Source: Persicaria tinctoria
Taxonomy: Eukaryota > Streptophyta > Magnoliopsida > Caryophyllales > Polygonaceae
Direction: 5' to 3'
DNA length: 64,000 nucleotides
Assembly: GCA_037127255.1 (NCBI GenBank)
Contig: JBANSL010000010.1
Coordinates: 29,778,620-29,842,619, forward strand
The notes under the pieces: model-generated
The model's database searches: none
Seen by the model: the letters and a program-made list of their open reading frames with translations, nothing else
Told to the model about the DNA's origin: nothing
Position numbers and translations under genes: made by a program
In this document: positions 21,002 through 32,922 of the stretch, piece after piece
Layout: every line of letters begins with the position of its first letter
Position numbering within the stretch: position 1 is the stretch's first letter

Positions 21002-24000
21002 TTATACGCTATTGGAACTGTCAGGGAATTGGGAAAAAAACTCTCTGGACGAATATCAATGGATGGCGCACTCTTGACCATATACAGATGCTTATCTTAG
21101 CCGAAACAAAGACGGAAAAAGAACCAAAAGAATCTTTATGGAAAAACGCGGGATTTACAAATATCTGTTGGTCCCCGGCCACGGGCCGTTCCGGGGGAAT
21201 AGCTCTTTTCTGGAACGATAACTCATTCTTAAGTGAAAACATCACAGTTGTCTTTCAACTGCCAAGAATCATCGGAGTAAAATATGGGAACATTAAGGAA
21301 AATTTTGAATGCCTGATGATCTTTGTATATGCTCCACCCAACCCTACTGAAAAAGAGGATTTCTGGAAAAGCCTATATGAGTTGATCGCCCAAAGTGATC
21401 TTCCATGTTTAATTATGGGAGATATGAACGAAATTAGCCAACCCTCGGGCAAGTGTGGTGGTGCTGAAACTCTACCGTATAGGTTCCAAAGATTGATGGA
21501 GTTTAAGGATGCTTGCTCACTAGTGGAGATCCCCTCATTCGGTAACCCCTTTACTTGGAGAAAGAAACAACATGGCCCAGATAACATATTCGAAAAACTA
21601 GACAAAGTGCTAGTCCACCATGAGATAATTAATTTATTCCCTGACTTGGCAACTAAAAATGGAGCATTCTCAAATTCTGATCACTGCCCGATTACAATTA
21701 ACATCTCTAAAGATAACACCTTCAAACCACCCCCATTTAAATTTGAAAACATTTGGCTACAGAGGAAAGATTTTTGCAATCTTGGAGAGCCTCATGTGCA
21801 GGATCAACAATGTTTCAAGTCATATACAAATCCAAAATTCTCAAACAAAAAGCTAAAAGTTGGAACAAAAAAACATTCGGCAACATATTTCGCCAACTAC
21901 AAGAAGTTGATGAGGCACTAATAGAACTACAATCAACCCAACCAAATAACCATAACTGTGATTCAATCACAAGAGAACGGAACCTATTAGCAAAAAGAGA
22001 ACAACTACTCCTTTTTCATAAAACTTACTGGAATCAAAGGGCAAAGTCAAAACACCTAAAACTAACAGATACTAACTCAGCATATTTTCATCGGGTAGCC
22101 ACAGGACGAAGAAATAGGAAGGTAATCAGAACAATCACTACAGCAGATGGAACCCAACTAATAGGAGAGGAGAATATTAGAAAGGAAATACAAAGAGATT
22201 TTGAAAAAAGATTTAGTCGAGAACAAATCTATACGACTCCCCGATTAGAAGAATATATGTCAGTAATAAACCCAATGATTACAGAAAATGAAAACAAATT
22301 ACTTATACAACAACCATCTAACAGCGAAATCAAAAAAGCAGTTTTCTCAATGGGCAACAACAAATCTCCCGGTCCTGATGGTATGACGACGGAATTTTAT
22401 AAAAAATATTGGGACATAGTTGGCTCCGATGATATCAGAGCTACAAAAGCTTTCTTCCACTCGGGAAATCTACTAAAACAAATCACACCTTTATTTCCCT
22501 AATACCAAAAAACGATAACCCCGAGACGACTACACATTACAGACCAATTAGTCTATGCTCTACACTATATAAAATCATATAAAAAATAATAACAGAACGG
22601 CTAAAAAAAGTAATAGGAAAGCTAATTCATCCCCTACAAGGAGCCTTTGTCTCGGACAGAGCAATTCAAGATAATATCTTAATAGCACATGAGATATTCC
22701 ATTCGTTCAGAACAAGGAAGGGTTCTAAAGGATGGACTGCAATAAAACTCGATATGGAAAAGGCATATGACAGAGTAGACTGGCAATTTACAAAATCAGT
22801 TCTCAAGAAATTTGGTTTCCATCAAAAATTCGTGGATATTATTATGGAATGTGTGACTACAGTTTCCTTCTCGGTATTAGTAAACAACGGTCCGACAGAC
22901 ATATTCAAACCAACAAGAGGCCTAAGACAAGGGGACCCCCTCTCCCCGTTTCTATTCCTTCTTGGGGCTGAAGTCCTCGCTCGTAAACTATCAATAGAGG
23001 CAGAGAGTAATCACGACAGTGTAGGATTTAGATTTGGTCACACAGGGCCCCGCATACCGTTCCTGTCCTTTGCAAACGATATAATAATATTCTCCAAAGG
23101 TTGTAACTCCGCCTGTACAAAAGTGAAAGAAATAATTGAGGATTACTGCAGATTTTCAGGGCAAAAAGTGAACTATCATAAATCTTCATTCCAAACAACC
23201 CCGGGAATCCCTAGATCGAGAGCACGAGACCTAGAAGGGCTACTTAACATACCCCTAGAACGAAATCTGGAAAAATATTTGGGTTGCCCCATCATAAATG
23301 GTAGGGTGACCAAGGAAACGTTCGATGATATAGTATGCAAATCTAAAGATCAGTTGAGTAAATGGCGAGCAAATGCCCTCTCACAACAAGGCAGAGCAAC
23401 TCTAATAGCGTCCAATCTCTCATCAAAACCATTATACTCGATGCAGAGCTTCTTGCTGCCGGTAGCGATCCATAAAGAATTAGATCAAATTAACAGAACC
23501 TTCTTCTGGAACAAAGACACCCAGCATAGTCCGCTCATTAGTTGGGACAAAATATGTAAAAAAAAAAAGCGGCAGGAGGATTAGGAATAAGAAAAACAAG
23601 AGAAGCACTGCAACTAAAACTCCTATGGAAAATCCTGGCAGAACCAGAAAATAATTGGGCCCAAATCATACAATACAAATATTTGAAAGAAAGCCACATC
23701 CTTAATTATTCTAGAAAAGGCAATGCCTCTTGGCAATGGTCAAAACTGAGTTCTTTGCTGCCGAAGTTTAAATCGGGTCTCTTTTGGCTGGTAGGGGATG
23801 AGAAATCAATAAAGTTCTGGGAAGACAATTGGGTAACAACAACCCCACTGAGAGATTGAGTAGACTCTCAACTTAACATAAATCCACAAGACACGGTAAG
23901 TGATTACATTATAGGTGGACAATGGTGGAGGGAGAAACTTTGTACTGTTCTCCCGGGCCCCGTAACAGAGGAAATAATGAAAATCCCCTTGCCAATCACC

Positions 24001-25101
24001 CCCTTTGCGGATAGGCTATATTGGTGGCCTGCTAAAAAGGGCTGGTTCACGACATCAAGTGCTTACAATTTAATATCATCCACATGGACAAGACCATCGG
24101 AAGAATTTTCATGGATTTGGAAACTTGATGTCCCTCCAAAAGTCAAAAACTTTATATGGAAAATAAAACAAAATAGCCTTGCCACCGCTACCCGTTTAGC
24201 CCAAAAGGGCGTGGCAGTGCCAAACACATGTATCTTCTGTAACCAATGTGTGGAAGATGACATTCACCTATTCATAGAATGCGCTATCAACAATTTCCAA
24301 CAACAATTCCCTAGAGAAATAGATCAAAGTATCCATACTATCCTAGCTGAAAATAGAGACATGGATCAAATTCTACAAATATTAGGCTCTACTCTTCCGG
24401 TGGAAAAGAGACAACATGTAGCAATCAGATGGTGGACCATTTGGTTTATCCGGAACCAATATATATTTAGAAATGTAAACATCCCTTCGACAGAGGGATT
24501 TAAGAAAATGGTATTGGATAATATTATGAACTGGAAAAATGCTAGCAGATGGAACGAGAATGAAGAAGCGAACTCGGTAAAACAGCACAGGGGGGTAGAT
24601 CTCACACAAAACAGTAAAAAATCCTACTGCTGGAAGAAGCCTCCGGTGGGCAAATACAAGTTAAACTTCGACGGATCGTTTGCTTCAACCTCCAACAGCT
24701 CAGCTGGATACATCATTAGAGACTGGCACGGTCAACCTATTTGCATCGGTGGGAATGCTATTGGCGGAAAATCCCCCCTTATGGCGGAAGCTCTCGCCCT
24801 TCGTCTGGGAGTGGAAAAATTAAGGGAATTACGGATAACAGACATAATTATAGAAGGAGACTAAAAAATCGTCACAGACTATTTACGCACACAAGTCGGA
24901 TGCCCCTGGGAAATAGAAATGGTTATATCGGACGTCCAAGCCCTTCTCCGAGGAGTAACGAATGTAGTTATATCCCATATTTCCCGTCTTGGTAACCGGG
25001 TAGCGGATAAGGTTGCACACATTTGCTACTCAACCAGGGGGCCGGATTTATATCTTGATACAGGTCTTCTAGACCTGATCCGCCATGATGCTTTCGGATA
25101 G
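20998..25101 (+). pseudogene. LINE ORF2: endonuclease, reverse transcriptase, RNase H
   Basis: The endonuclease spans 20998-21870: it opens IRYWNCQGIGKK, followed by LAETKT, GDMNEI and SDHCPI, the usual catalytic blocks. The frame then shifts near 21880. Reverse transcriptase runs from about 22330 to 23580 with NNKSPGPDGM, KLDMEKAYDRVDW, RGLRQGDPLSP and, at 23072, FANDIIIF where FADD is expected, so a catalytic Asp is replaced by Asn. The zinc-type zf-RVT segment WIWKLDVPPKVKNFIWK begins near 24110. RNase H (24640-25080) has NFDGSF and later motifs. Stops and frameshifts lie at 22500, 22585, 23583, 23860 (TGA) and 24862 (TAA). Confidence 0.88.
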
Positions 25102-25155
25102 GGTCTCCCATCCGAATTATTACCTAATCAAAAAAAAAATATACCTGATAATATC

Positions 25156-26058
25156 GATGTGAAGATAATTTATTTTTATCTTAGACTAATTCGATCGACT
25201 CAATCTCTTTCCATTTAAATCGGATACTAGTTTCGATGTGAAAATCTAAAAATTATTAGTTGGGGATTTGCCCACGCGCCAATATCTTGCAACAAAGAAC
25301 ACGTGGCTCTCGGAGGGAGGTCCACGTGGATAAAGCTCCCGATTCAAGGGACCAGCAAACGTATAAAAAACAGAGAATTTCTCAGCGGAAACAGACTCTG
25401 TGATTATAAAAATTGCTTTGCTTTGTTTGCGATCACCTTTTCAACTCCAATCCCCCGCACCCGATTTCAGCTCGCATTCGATCCTCTCCATTTCCAGGTT
25501 CTCTCTCTTTCTCTCTCTACTGCTTTTTTCACTAGATTTTGGTTTTGACCCGTCAAGGAAACTTCACAGAACCTGCACAACGATCAATTTTCTGGATGCT
25601 CGGTTTCACGCTCTTGTGTTTGCTTCGAGATTTAGGGTTTTTCTTTGATCCCTTTTTTTGTGATTAGCTGCATTTTTGTCCCCTTCGTGTTTGGGAATTA
25701 GGTTTATTGATGCCGGATGGTTTGATTGTGGATTTTGGTACTGCTTAGGGTTTTGAGTTTGGGCTTGATTATAAGAGGACGCAATCAGGTTGAGTTTGGA
25801 TTTCCTTTCGGATGGCTTTTCAATTTCATCCTTCTATCAAGCCAATGCTAATTTTTCTTTATCTTGGACGTATTTTGGGGATTTCTCTTGCTGAAATCTG
25901 ACGTTGTTGCTGCATCCCTTTTTCCCCCTTTCCTGAATGTGAACAGGTCTAGTAATCATCTATTGCTTCCTTGGGATATCGCCAAGTTAGTGTTCAACTG
26001 ATAACTCGACATTGGTTACTCAAAGGTGGTGGCTTGAGCACTAGGTTGAGGAAGCGCT
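25156..26058 (+). promoter_or_regulatory. Promoter and leader of the second RING gene
   Basis: Two G-box cores CACGTG lie 23 bases apart (25300-25305 and 25323-25328), and a TATAAAA box is at 25362-25368. A CT-rich leader follows (25430-25530). A donor AG|GTTCTC at about 25499 suggests that most of 25500-26030 is a leader intron. G-boxes bind bZIP and bHLH factors and are common in light- and ABA-regulated promoters. The regulatory meaning here is inferred. Confidence 0.55.
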
Positions 26059-28281
26059 ATGAGCTTTCAGCAGAGAAAAGGGCTTTTAGATTTTGATCTG
26101 AATGTGCCTGCAATTCAGAACCCTGAAGAGGGAACTTCTGGCAATCTTCCCAGGTCCGAAGCCATGGCAGGTGCACAAGAAGGGGCTTTGGATCTAGATC
26201 TCAATTTTCCCCCAATTCAGAACCCTGATGAGGGAACTTCTGGTAATCTCCGCTTGTCTGAAGCCATGGCAGTTACACAACTAGGGTTTTCTCCGCAGAT
26301 GCTGACAATTGATGCTGGTTTTTCATATGGAGAAACTTCTTCTAGCAATCCTTATAACCATTACAGCTTCTATAGGGAAGCAAGGACCCAGCAGCTATTG
26401 GTAAGAGTATACGTATTGGTGTTGGCCAATGTGCATACCAAATTTTTTTTTTATTACCTTGGTAATCTGCAATTTGAATGTTATTATCTATCCATGTGAG
26501 GGAGAGCACTTTGCTTTCGATCCATTTATCCTTCCCCTTCCAGTTTTCATTAGAACACACCCTGATCTTCTGTACTTGATTTGATTATAGAGGGTGAATG
26601 ACATAGGGGATGAAGAATATGAAGCTCCACTGTATGATTTTCTTGCCCAGTCTGAAGCCATTCCTGTTACAAGACAAGGGTTTGTTTTACAGATGGTGCC
26701 AATTGACGTTGATTTAAGTGATGATGACATCATTTTATCATCACCGAGATCTTTTGCTGAGGTCTCTGTCCAATCCATTCCATTTTACTTTTACCATAAC
26801 TTATGCGCCTGATTCATTCCAGTTAGTACAGAGCTGTTTTTTCTTATCCTGCTTAATTTTGGTTATATGACAGGCAAAGAACAATGCGAGGAGGAATAGA
26901 GGTGGACTAATTGTTGATGCTGCAGGTAAAGAATTTTTATTAGTGCATATAGCTTCTTCTATTTTTTTTTTATTTACTATGATAAAAATCACAAAATAAA
27001 TAAATAAAAATTCCGGGACCAAATTGTTTCCTTGAAACGTTTATGTCTTTGTCCTACTTTGATGTCTTTTAAAGCACAAATTTGGAACAGAATATTGCTA
27101 GAAAGCAATAATTCTACTCCTTTATCACTTTTCCTCTAGAACAGAAAAAGATTGTCCTGCTTCTAATGGAATCGTTAATCACCTTTCCTCTAGAAGGAAA
27201 GGTTCTAATCTGTGGTGGTTAACATGCGAGCCAGACTAGCTGCATAGCAGACAGAAATTCTTTACGTATCAGAGATAGCAATTATCTAGATTTGATACTA
27301 TTTTTTCATTGACTTATTTTGCTACATTACAGTAGCAGTTCTAATTAGATTAGAATTCGTATTCTACTAGCAGTCCTATTTTCACTTTTAAATAGGACTT
27401 ATATCATTAGTTATTCGAGTACTTATTAATCAGTTTTCAGATTTTGAATAATGCAAGTAATCGCAGTTTACCCCAGATCTCCTACTTCCCCTCACATGCC
27501 TTTCTCCTCTCCCTTTCCCCGTCATGTATTCTCAACTTTTTGTCAGCGTATAAATTCCCCTTCAGTTTTAGAATGATTGTGGCATTTTCACTTCTATAAG
27601 ATTTTTATCCTTAGGGTCCTAGATCAATGCTGCTTATCTTATTCATTTTCTTCTCCAAAGGAACTCAAATTATATCTTCATGTGTATTTATTAGGTGGAT
27701 TATAATGCTGTGCAATTGTATCCTTCGTGATATTGCAAGCTTTAACCAGCACTGAGAAACCAACAAGTGATTTACTGTAAATCATATGTGAACTTGGAAA
27801 GTGGAACTTACAACTTGGTTACGAAACATCTTTATGTGTGTGTTGTCCGCAAAGCTTGTTTACAGCCCAACATCATGATTCATTTAACCTTAATCTGCTT
27901 TCTTCAGGATATTTTTGTCCAGTGAACATACCATCTAGGTTTTCTTTGCACTATGCAATTTGAATGTCATTGGTAAATCCATTTTTACACGAAAAAGTAG
28001 GAAAACCTGGATCCTTTGCTGATCTGTACTTGTTTCTAGTGGAAAACGACGAGGAAAGTGAAGAAGAGGCAGCTCTGCGGTCTCCTCCCAAACATCTTAC
28101 AGTCAATTGCCCTGTTTGCCTGGAGCCAGTGGTTGAAGAAACGACAACAAAATGTGGCCATATTTTCTGTGAGGCTTGCATCAAGACTGCCCTTGCTACC
28201 AGAAGAAAATGTCCTATATGTCGAAAGAAGCTGAATAAGAAAGATTTTTTTAGAGTCTTCCTCTCCTACAACAGAAGATAA
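26059..28281 (+). CDS. RING-type E3 ubiquitin ligase, RNF4/STUbL-like, four exons, 268 aa
   Basis: Predicted exons are 26059-26400, 26591-26761, 26874-26925 and 28040-28281, all with GT-AG introns and matching phases. The joined protein contains SPRSFAEAKNNARRNRGG across exons 2 and 3, which suits a plant family with an Arg-rich linker before the RING. The C3HC4 RING (CPVCLEPVVEETTTKCGHIF, then CEAC and CPIC) is at the C-terminus. Exon 1 holds two copies of a ~33-residue unit starting LLDFDLN and ALDLDLN. LDLDL and DLNFPP fit the EAR-type LxLxL/DLNxxP signatures used to bind TOPLESS corepressors. Exon 2 has IDVDLSDDDII, a hydrophobic core followed by acids as in SUMO-interacting motifs. A nuclear SUMO-targeted ubiquitin ligase is plausible but unproven. 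Intron 3 is 1.1 kb. Confidence 0.82.
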
Positions 28282-29269
28282 TCTGAGGTATTAGGTTGTT
28301 CTGAGTTCTGTCCTTGCACAAACTCATTTATTTGGTGATGATTAAAGTGTTCAAAAATGAAAATTTGAGCAAGTCAAATCTTTAACAGAAGAATTTACTA
28401 TGTCAGATTGACATACAATGAAGATGTCTCCCTGTAACATGTTTATCATACATATAAAAATTATAAAATATATTACAATTGTTTTCCAATCAGCTAAAAA
28501 CTAAATTGCAGAGCATTTTTTTTATCTTCTTTTTGTACCTTGTTGAAATAAGTGGGTGTAAATTTGATTGATGTTGCATTTATCTTATATTAGCACTAAC
28601 TTTTCCCCTTGACTGAAATTTATGAAATTTTCTTGCAAATTTATTTTTGACACGTCAGATGCTGCCATTGCTTCTTTTTCCTTACTCTTATCAGTCAGTT
28701 GCTCTAGAATTACTTCTGTTCGGCTGATCAACTTTCAACTTCGGTTCCTGTTCCTTTGATGTATAACTTAAGACGCAGTTGAAATCTAACGGTCAATTTA
28801 CTATGATGCAGGATTGGCAAATCATCGGTTTGGGATTGTCACAAATTGCAGATTAAAATTGAGAAGTAATCACAGAAGTTCCATTTGGTATTTTAACATT
28901 GAAGTGATTGAACTGCACATATTGGTATAATGAGATTAGAATACGAGTGATTCAGCTGCACATATATTGGGTAAAATCGTTGATTTGAGAGTATACTTCA
29001 ATCAGTATTCATGATTCTTATAGGAATGGTTTTGTTTAGCTTAATGTGTCCTGTCAATAAATATGCAAAATTTCAAGCCTGGGCACCCTAAAAAACACAC
29101 AGAATTTTACATAGCTCACAATTGGCAGGGAACAACGTAAATATGCGATTCATGAACACATCTGCGGACACTGCTGCTGGATACATAGAAGATGAATTGA
29201 ACCAAGGAACATAAGGAAAACTTGAAAACATTATTAAGTTCTTCTGTGAATAAGGGAGCTGAAAACATG
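28282..29269. other. Intergenic region between convergent genes
   Basis: This holds the 3'UTRs of the RING gene (plus strand) and of the thioesterase gene (minus strand), which converge here. The sequence is AT-rich with no further coding content or bounded repeat. Confidence 0.5.
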
Positions 29270-32200
29270 TCATCGTCTCAGAGGCTTCTTCCTCCACTCT
29301 GTGCGTCCCCGGTTTATTTCTGCATTGTTGCCAGATAATCTCAATAAATGGAGAAACTGGCGAGAATTGGAGTCATCTTTTGTTCCATTGACAGCTGGGA
29401 TTATTTCGATCCCTGCATCCAATTCAGCTGTGGTGAGTGAATCAACAATGTCTCCGTGCTGACATTCTCTTCGGTAATCCAATGTAATGCTTCGAAGCTC
29501 ATGGGTGTTGATGACCTCTTGGGGCATGCTCTGTCAAGAAGACAGCATTCTAGTGTCAGGTTCATATAATGCAACACAAGCACACAACACACACAAAAGG
29601 GGAAATGTAGCTACCTCTAGAACCCATCCGATATAGGTCACATTGTTCACATGCTGATTCATGTCTAGGTCTACTCTTCTGGGCTGAAGAAACATAAAGA
29701 GAATCAAGAATCATAAAGTGGAACGAGCAGAAACGAAGGAGACAATAACAAGACGATCTTACAACTAGGCCTGGCCGAGAACGGTGGGCAGGATCTTCCA
29801 GCTTCGGTATTTTCCTCAGACTCCTGTTGTTCTCCTCAGGAAATGCTAATCTAAAACGTCGAAGCAGTTAAGGCATTGATTTGCTATATGTAGAATGAAG
29901 ACGACGAGTGAGGCAACAAAGAGTTTGCTGCACACATCTTAGCAATCTGTAATCTCCTTGGATGTACCTGAGTTCTGTTGGACAGAAAATTAAATACTCC
30001 TCCTGGATTTCAGGGCTGGGCCTCTCGAGTCGTCGTGTATCTTGGTTCATCATCACCCATGTGCTGAAACAAGACAACATTAATATTGCAAATCACTTGC
30101 AGGAGAGCCACTTTTTAATGTCATCATACAAAAATGAATGGTTAAGAACGAACCTAGTAGCTCTCCCGAGAACTTGTCGAGTCGCGTAGTCCCTGATGAT
30201 GAAATCGCGTCTGGTTCCGATTCTTCCTTCAGCCTGATACCATGTCTCTATCTCAACAACATCACTCCTGCTCCAAAATAGTTAGTAGCCCAAATCCAGA
30301 ATGGGTGTAAAAACAGATGGTGTTAACAATCATATAATACCATGCCGGATACTTGTACATCTCGATGTGCATTCGAGCAGTCACCCAAATTAAACGGAGC
30401 TTTCTCATGGTAGGTGTTGTTCCAAACCCATCAGTCGAAAATCCAAGATTTTGAGCTTGGTTGCAAGCAACTTCCTGCATATCCCTCCGCTCATAAATGA
30501 GTCATGTTTTACATTTTTTTTTTAGGTAATGGGTTATTAATGATTTGTATTGATTTTTTGTGTTTTTAATTTTTCAACACAAATTTGGTGGGTTGTAAAG
30601 GTAGGCAGAATTTAAAAAATTTATAAAAAATTATGAAAAAGGTTAGGCGATTTTAAATGCTAACTAGTACGATTCCCGCGCCATGGCGCGGTTTTTTAAA
30701 ACTAAAATATTAATAATATATATAAATATATTATAAAATACTAATAAAAGTTAAGATAAAAAAAACTTTACCATAAAAGTATAATACATAAATGTAGATA
30801 TTTTAAATCACCCAGAAATAATAATATCAATATTAGTGTAACTTTTTTGGAATTTTTGAAATCTGAATCACGCATTTAAATGTGATGTGTCACAACTAAT
30901 AATTAATTAATGTTTTGAATTAAGCCCAATTGTTAGTAAATATGTTAAGAATAAAAGAGAATGGAGGATTAAAAAAAATTAATGGAAAAAAAAGAGAAAA
31001 GGAGAAAAGGAGAAATAAAAAAATCAAGGAAAAAAAACAATATTCCTAAAACTCCTCTAAGATTGACACGTAAGCAAAGTCTTCTAAATTAAGGTTATAT
31101 ATAGATGTGTTTTTTTTTTTTTTATTAAAACTCACTTCAATTGGGCTATCTTCCATGGTAGGCTAAAAATTAGGTTTTGGCCTAATTTTGCTCCTAATTT
31201 AGGCCAAAGCTCAATTAAGCCCTTTTGTTTTTGGCCTATTTTCAAAAGAAATGTCATATTTGGCTTTCTTTTTTGGAAGGCCAAATGTTATTATTTATTT
31301 ATTTATTTATTTTAATTGTTTAATATTTATATAATTCTATGAATAATGCAATTATAAATCTATATATTATATAATTATGATTTTTAATTAAAAATAAAAG
31401 TTGTAGTATTGTAAAGATATTGAAGAGTTCTTTGATGTGACTATATTATTTGACATAATTGAATTATCATTGCATAAATAATATTTTTAGAAAATGACAT
31501 TAATTTTTTTTATTATAGATTTATCAAAATTATAATCATGCAAAAATAAATATTAAGCTACTTAAAGTACTAACGGAGAAAAAACAAGTAAAATGAAACT
31601 ACCAACTATTGAATCATAATCACATCTAATAGTCTGGTAGATCTGCATTACCCTCTTCATAACCCTTTCTTATTCCAAAGCCACCACTTTGATCATCGTC
31701 GTGCACATATTTTTCATTACTCGTTCAAAAGTTACCAAAGTCATAATTTTCAATACAAAAATTTTCATTATCAGATGCAGTTTCTGATTGACTTTGAAGT
31801 TGGTAAGTTACCATAACCAAATGCAGTCGGTGGTGCCGAAGGAGATGAATTCATTGATGATTCAAATCGAAAGGATAAAAATAGGATTGAGTGACGGAAA
31901 TGAGAAGTGAAAGTTCATAATTATTATATTAGTATTTATAAGAAGTTTAGCATGTCAAATTTGGCATGATGAGTAACGACAAAATAGGCTATTTTTCCTA
32001 GCCATTTTAACCTACGGGGGACCTATATTTATAATCGAAAGGGGCATGAGACAAGCTATACATATTTAGCTCATTAAATTGTTTTACTACTCCATCATCC
32101 GATCTAAAATAATTAAAAATAAAAATTACTATTCAAAAACTATATAAAATTTTAACTTATTATTATTTTTAAAAATAAATTTAATATTTATTTCTAATAA

Positions 32201-32823
32201 GTATTAATAATTAAAAAATATTAACATTTAATATAATTTTTAGTTTTTTAAAATACATATCAAACATCTTACCGCATATTCTTAATTGGATGGAGTAATA
32301 TATTACCTCAGTTCAAACATATACTACATCTTTGCATGTTTTCAAGAAATTTAAAAATATAGCACAACGTTAACTTTTTTTAATTAAAAATTATTAAATT
32401 ATTAAATAAATTTAATTAAAAAAATAATATTTAACTCCCAAATTCCCAATTGGGAATTTAAAAAGAAAAGAAGGGAATTACCTGCATCAGATTAGCGATG
32501 GTTTCAATGGTGACGGTTTTGTTGATCCCAACCTCATAGGAGCGAACGATGAATCTCTCCGTATAGGCCAAGCCGTGATCGGTAAGGCTGCCGAGCCGGA
32601 GCCGGTCAGCCAAGCTATCCGGCTTCTCGACGGAGCTGACTCCATTAGCCTGATTCTGCAGGGAGGAGAGAGAAGCGGAGAGATCTTGGCGAGGTGCTGA
32701 CGAGCACGAAACGACGGCGTTTGGCCTGCGGTGAAGATCCGGCGATGGCCGCCGCACCCGGCACTGCGCAAGGGTATGGAGCTTGTCCGCCACAGTGCAC
32801 GATCCCTTCAACATCTCTTTCAT
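29270..32823 (-). CDS. FATA: Oleoyl-acyl carrier protein thioesterase FATA, seven exons, 367 aa
   Basis: FATA releases oleate from acyl-ACP in the plastid stroma, ending fatty-acid synthesis and feeding lipid export. Exons on the minus strand are 32823-32482, 30474-30341, 30267-30154, 30063-29968, 29850-29763, 29683-29615 and 29530-29270. Every junction is GT-AG, the phases agree, and the total is 368 codons including the stop. Hallmark segments are LADRLRLGSLTDHGLAY, GFSTDGFGTTPTMRKL, ARMHIEMYKYPAW, WVMMNQDTRR, the catalytic DMNQHVNNVTYIGW (Asp, Asn and His present) and LDYRRECQH with the conserved Glu/Cys. The C-terminus is INRGRTEWRKKP. The first ~75 residues are Ser/Arg-rich and lack acids, as in a plastid transit peptide. 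Translation may start at 32823 (MKEMLKGS) or at the second Met, 32814. Intron 1 is 2 kb and full of transposons. Confidence 0.95.
30664..31105 (-). mobile_element. Non-autonomous Helitron in FATA intron 1 (442 bp)
   Basis: Read on the minus strand the element starts TCTATATATAACC and ends with the hairpin CCGCGCC-ATGG-CGCGGG, then CTAG. It sits between A and T as expected for Helitrons. No coding content. It has the same orientation as FATA. Confidence 0.75.
31130..32060. mobile_element. Possible DNA-transposon derivative in FATA intron 1
   Basis: The left part (31140-31280) repeats GGCCTAATTTTG/GGCCAAA words and the right part (31985-32060) holds AATAGGCTATTTTTCC, loosely inverted relative to each other. 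The middle (31640-31860) looks less AT-rich. No clean inverted terminus or target duplication was found, so the family and ends remain open. Confidence 0.3.
32090..32295. mobile_element. Stowaway-like MITE in FATA intron 1 (206 bp)
   Basis: The ends read CTCCATCATCCGATCTAAAA and TTAATTGGATGGAG, inverted repeats of the CTCCxTCCG Stowaway type, flanked by TA at 32088-32089 and 32296-32297. It lies about 190 bases from the exon 1 donor. Non-coding and AT-rich. Confidence 0.7.
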
Positions 32824-32922
32824 GAATGAAAAACCTCTTCGTCTGTTTCTTTAAATCCAATGCAGAGTTCTCTGTATCACTTACTAACTCTTCAAAATAG
32901 ATGCTACTTTATTAATATTTTA

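Larger units (their letters stand above)
20363..25138 (+). mobile_element. L1-type LINE with RNase H, defective (4.8 kb)
   Basis: The element is flanked by the 17-bp duplication ATATACCTGATAATATC (20346-20362 and 25139-25155) and ends in an A-run at 25129-25139, both signatures of target-primed reverse transcription. It encodes a small ORF1-like frame, an apurinic-type endonuclease, reverse transcriptase, a zf-RVT segment and a C-terminal RNase H. This domain order is that of plant L1-clade LINEs. Several stops and frameshifts make it inactive. The short ORF1 without a zinc knuckle suggests loss of some 5' sequence. Confidence 0.92.
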
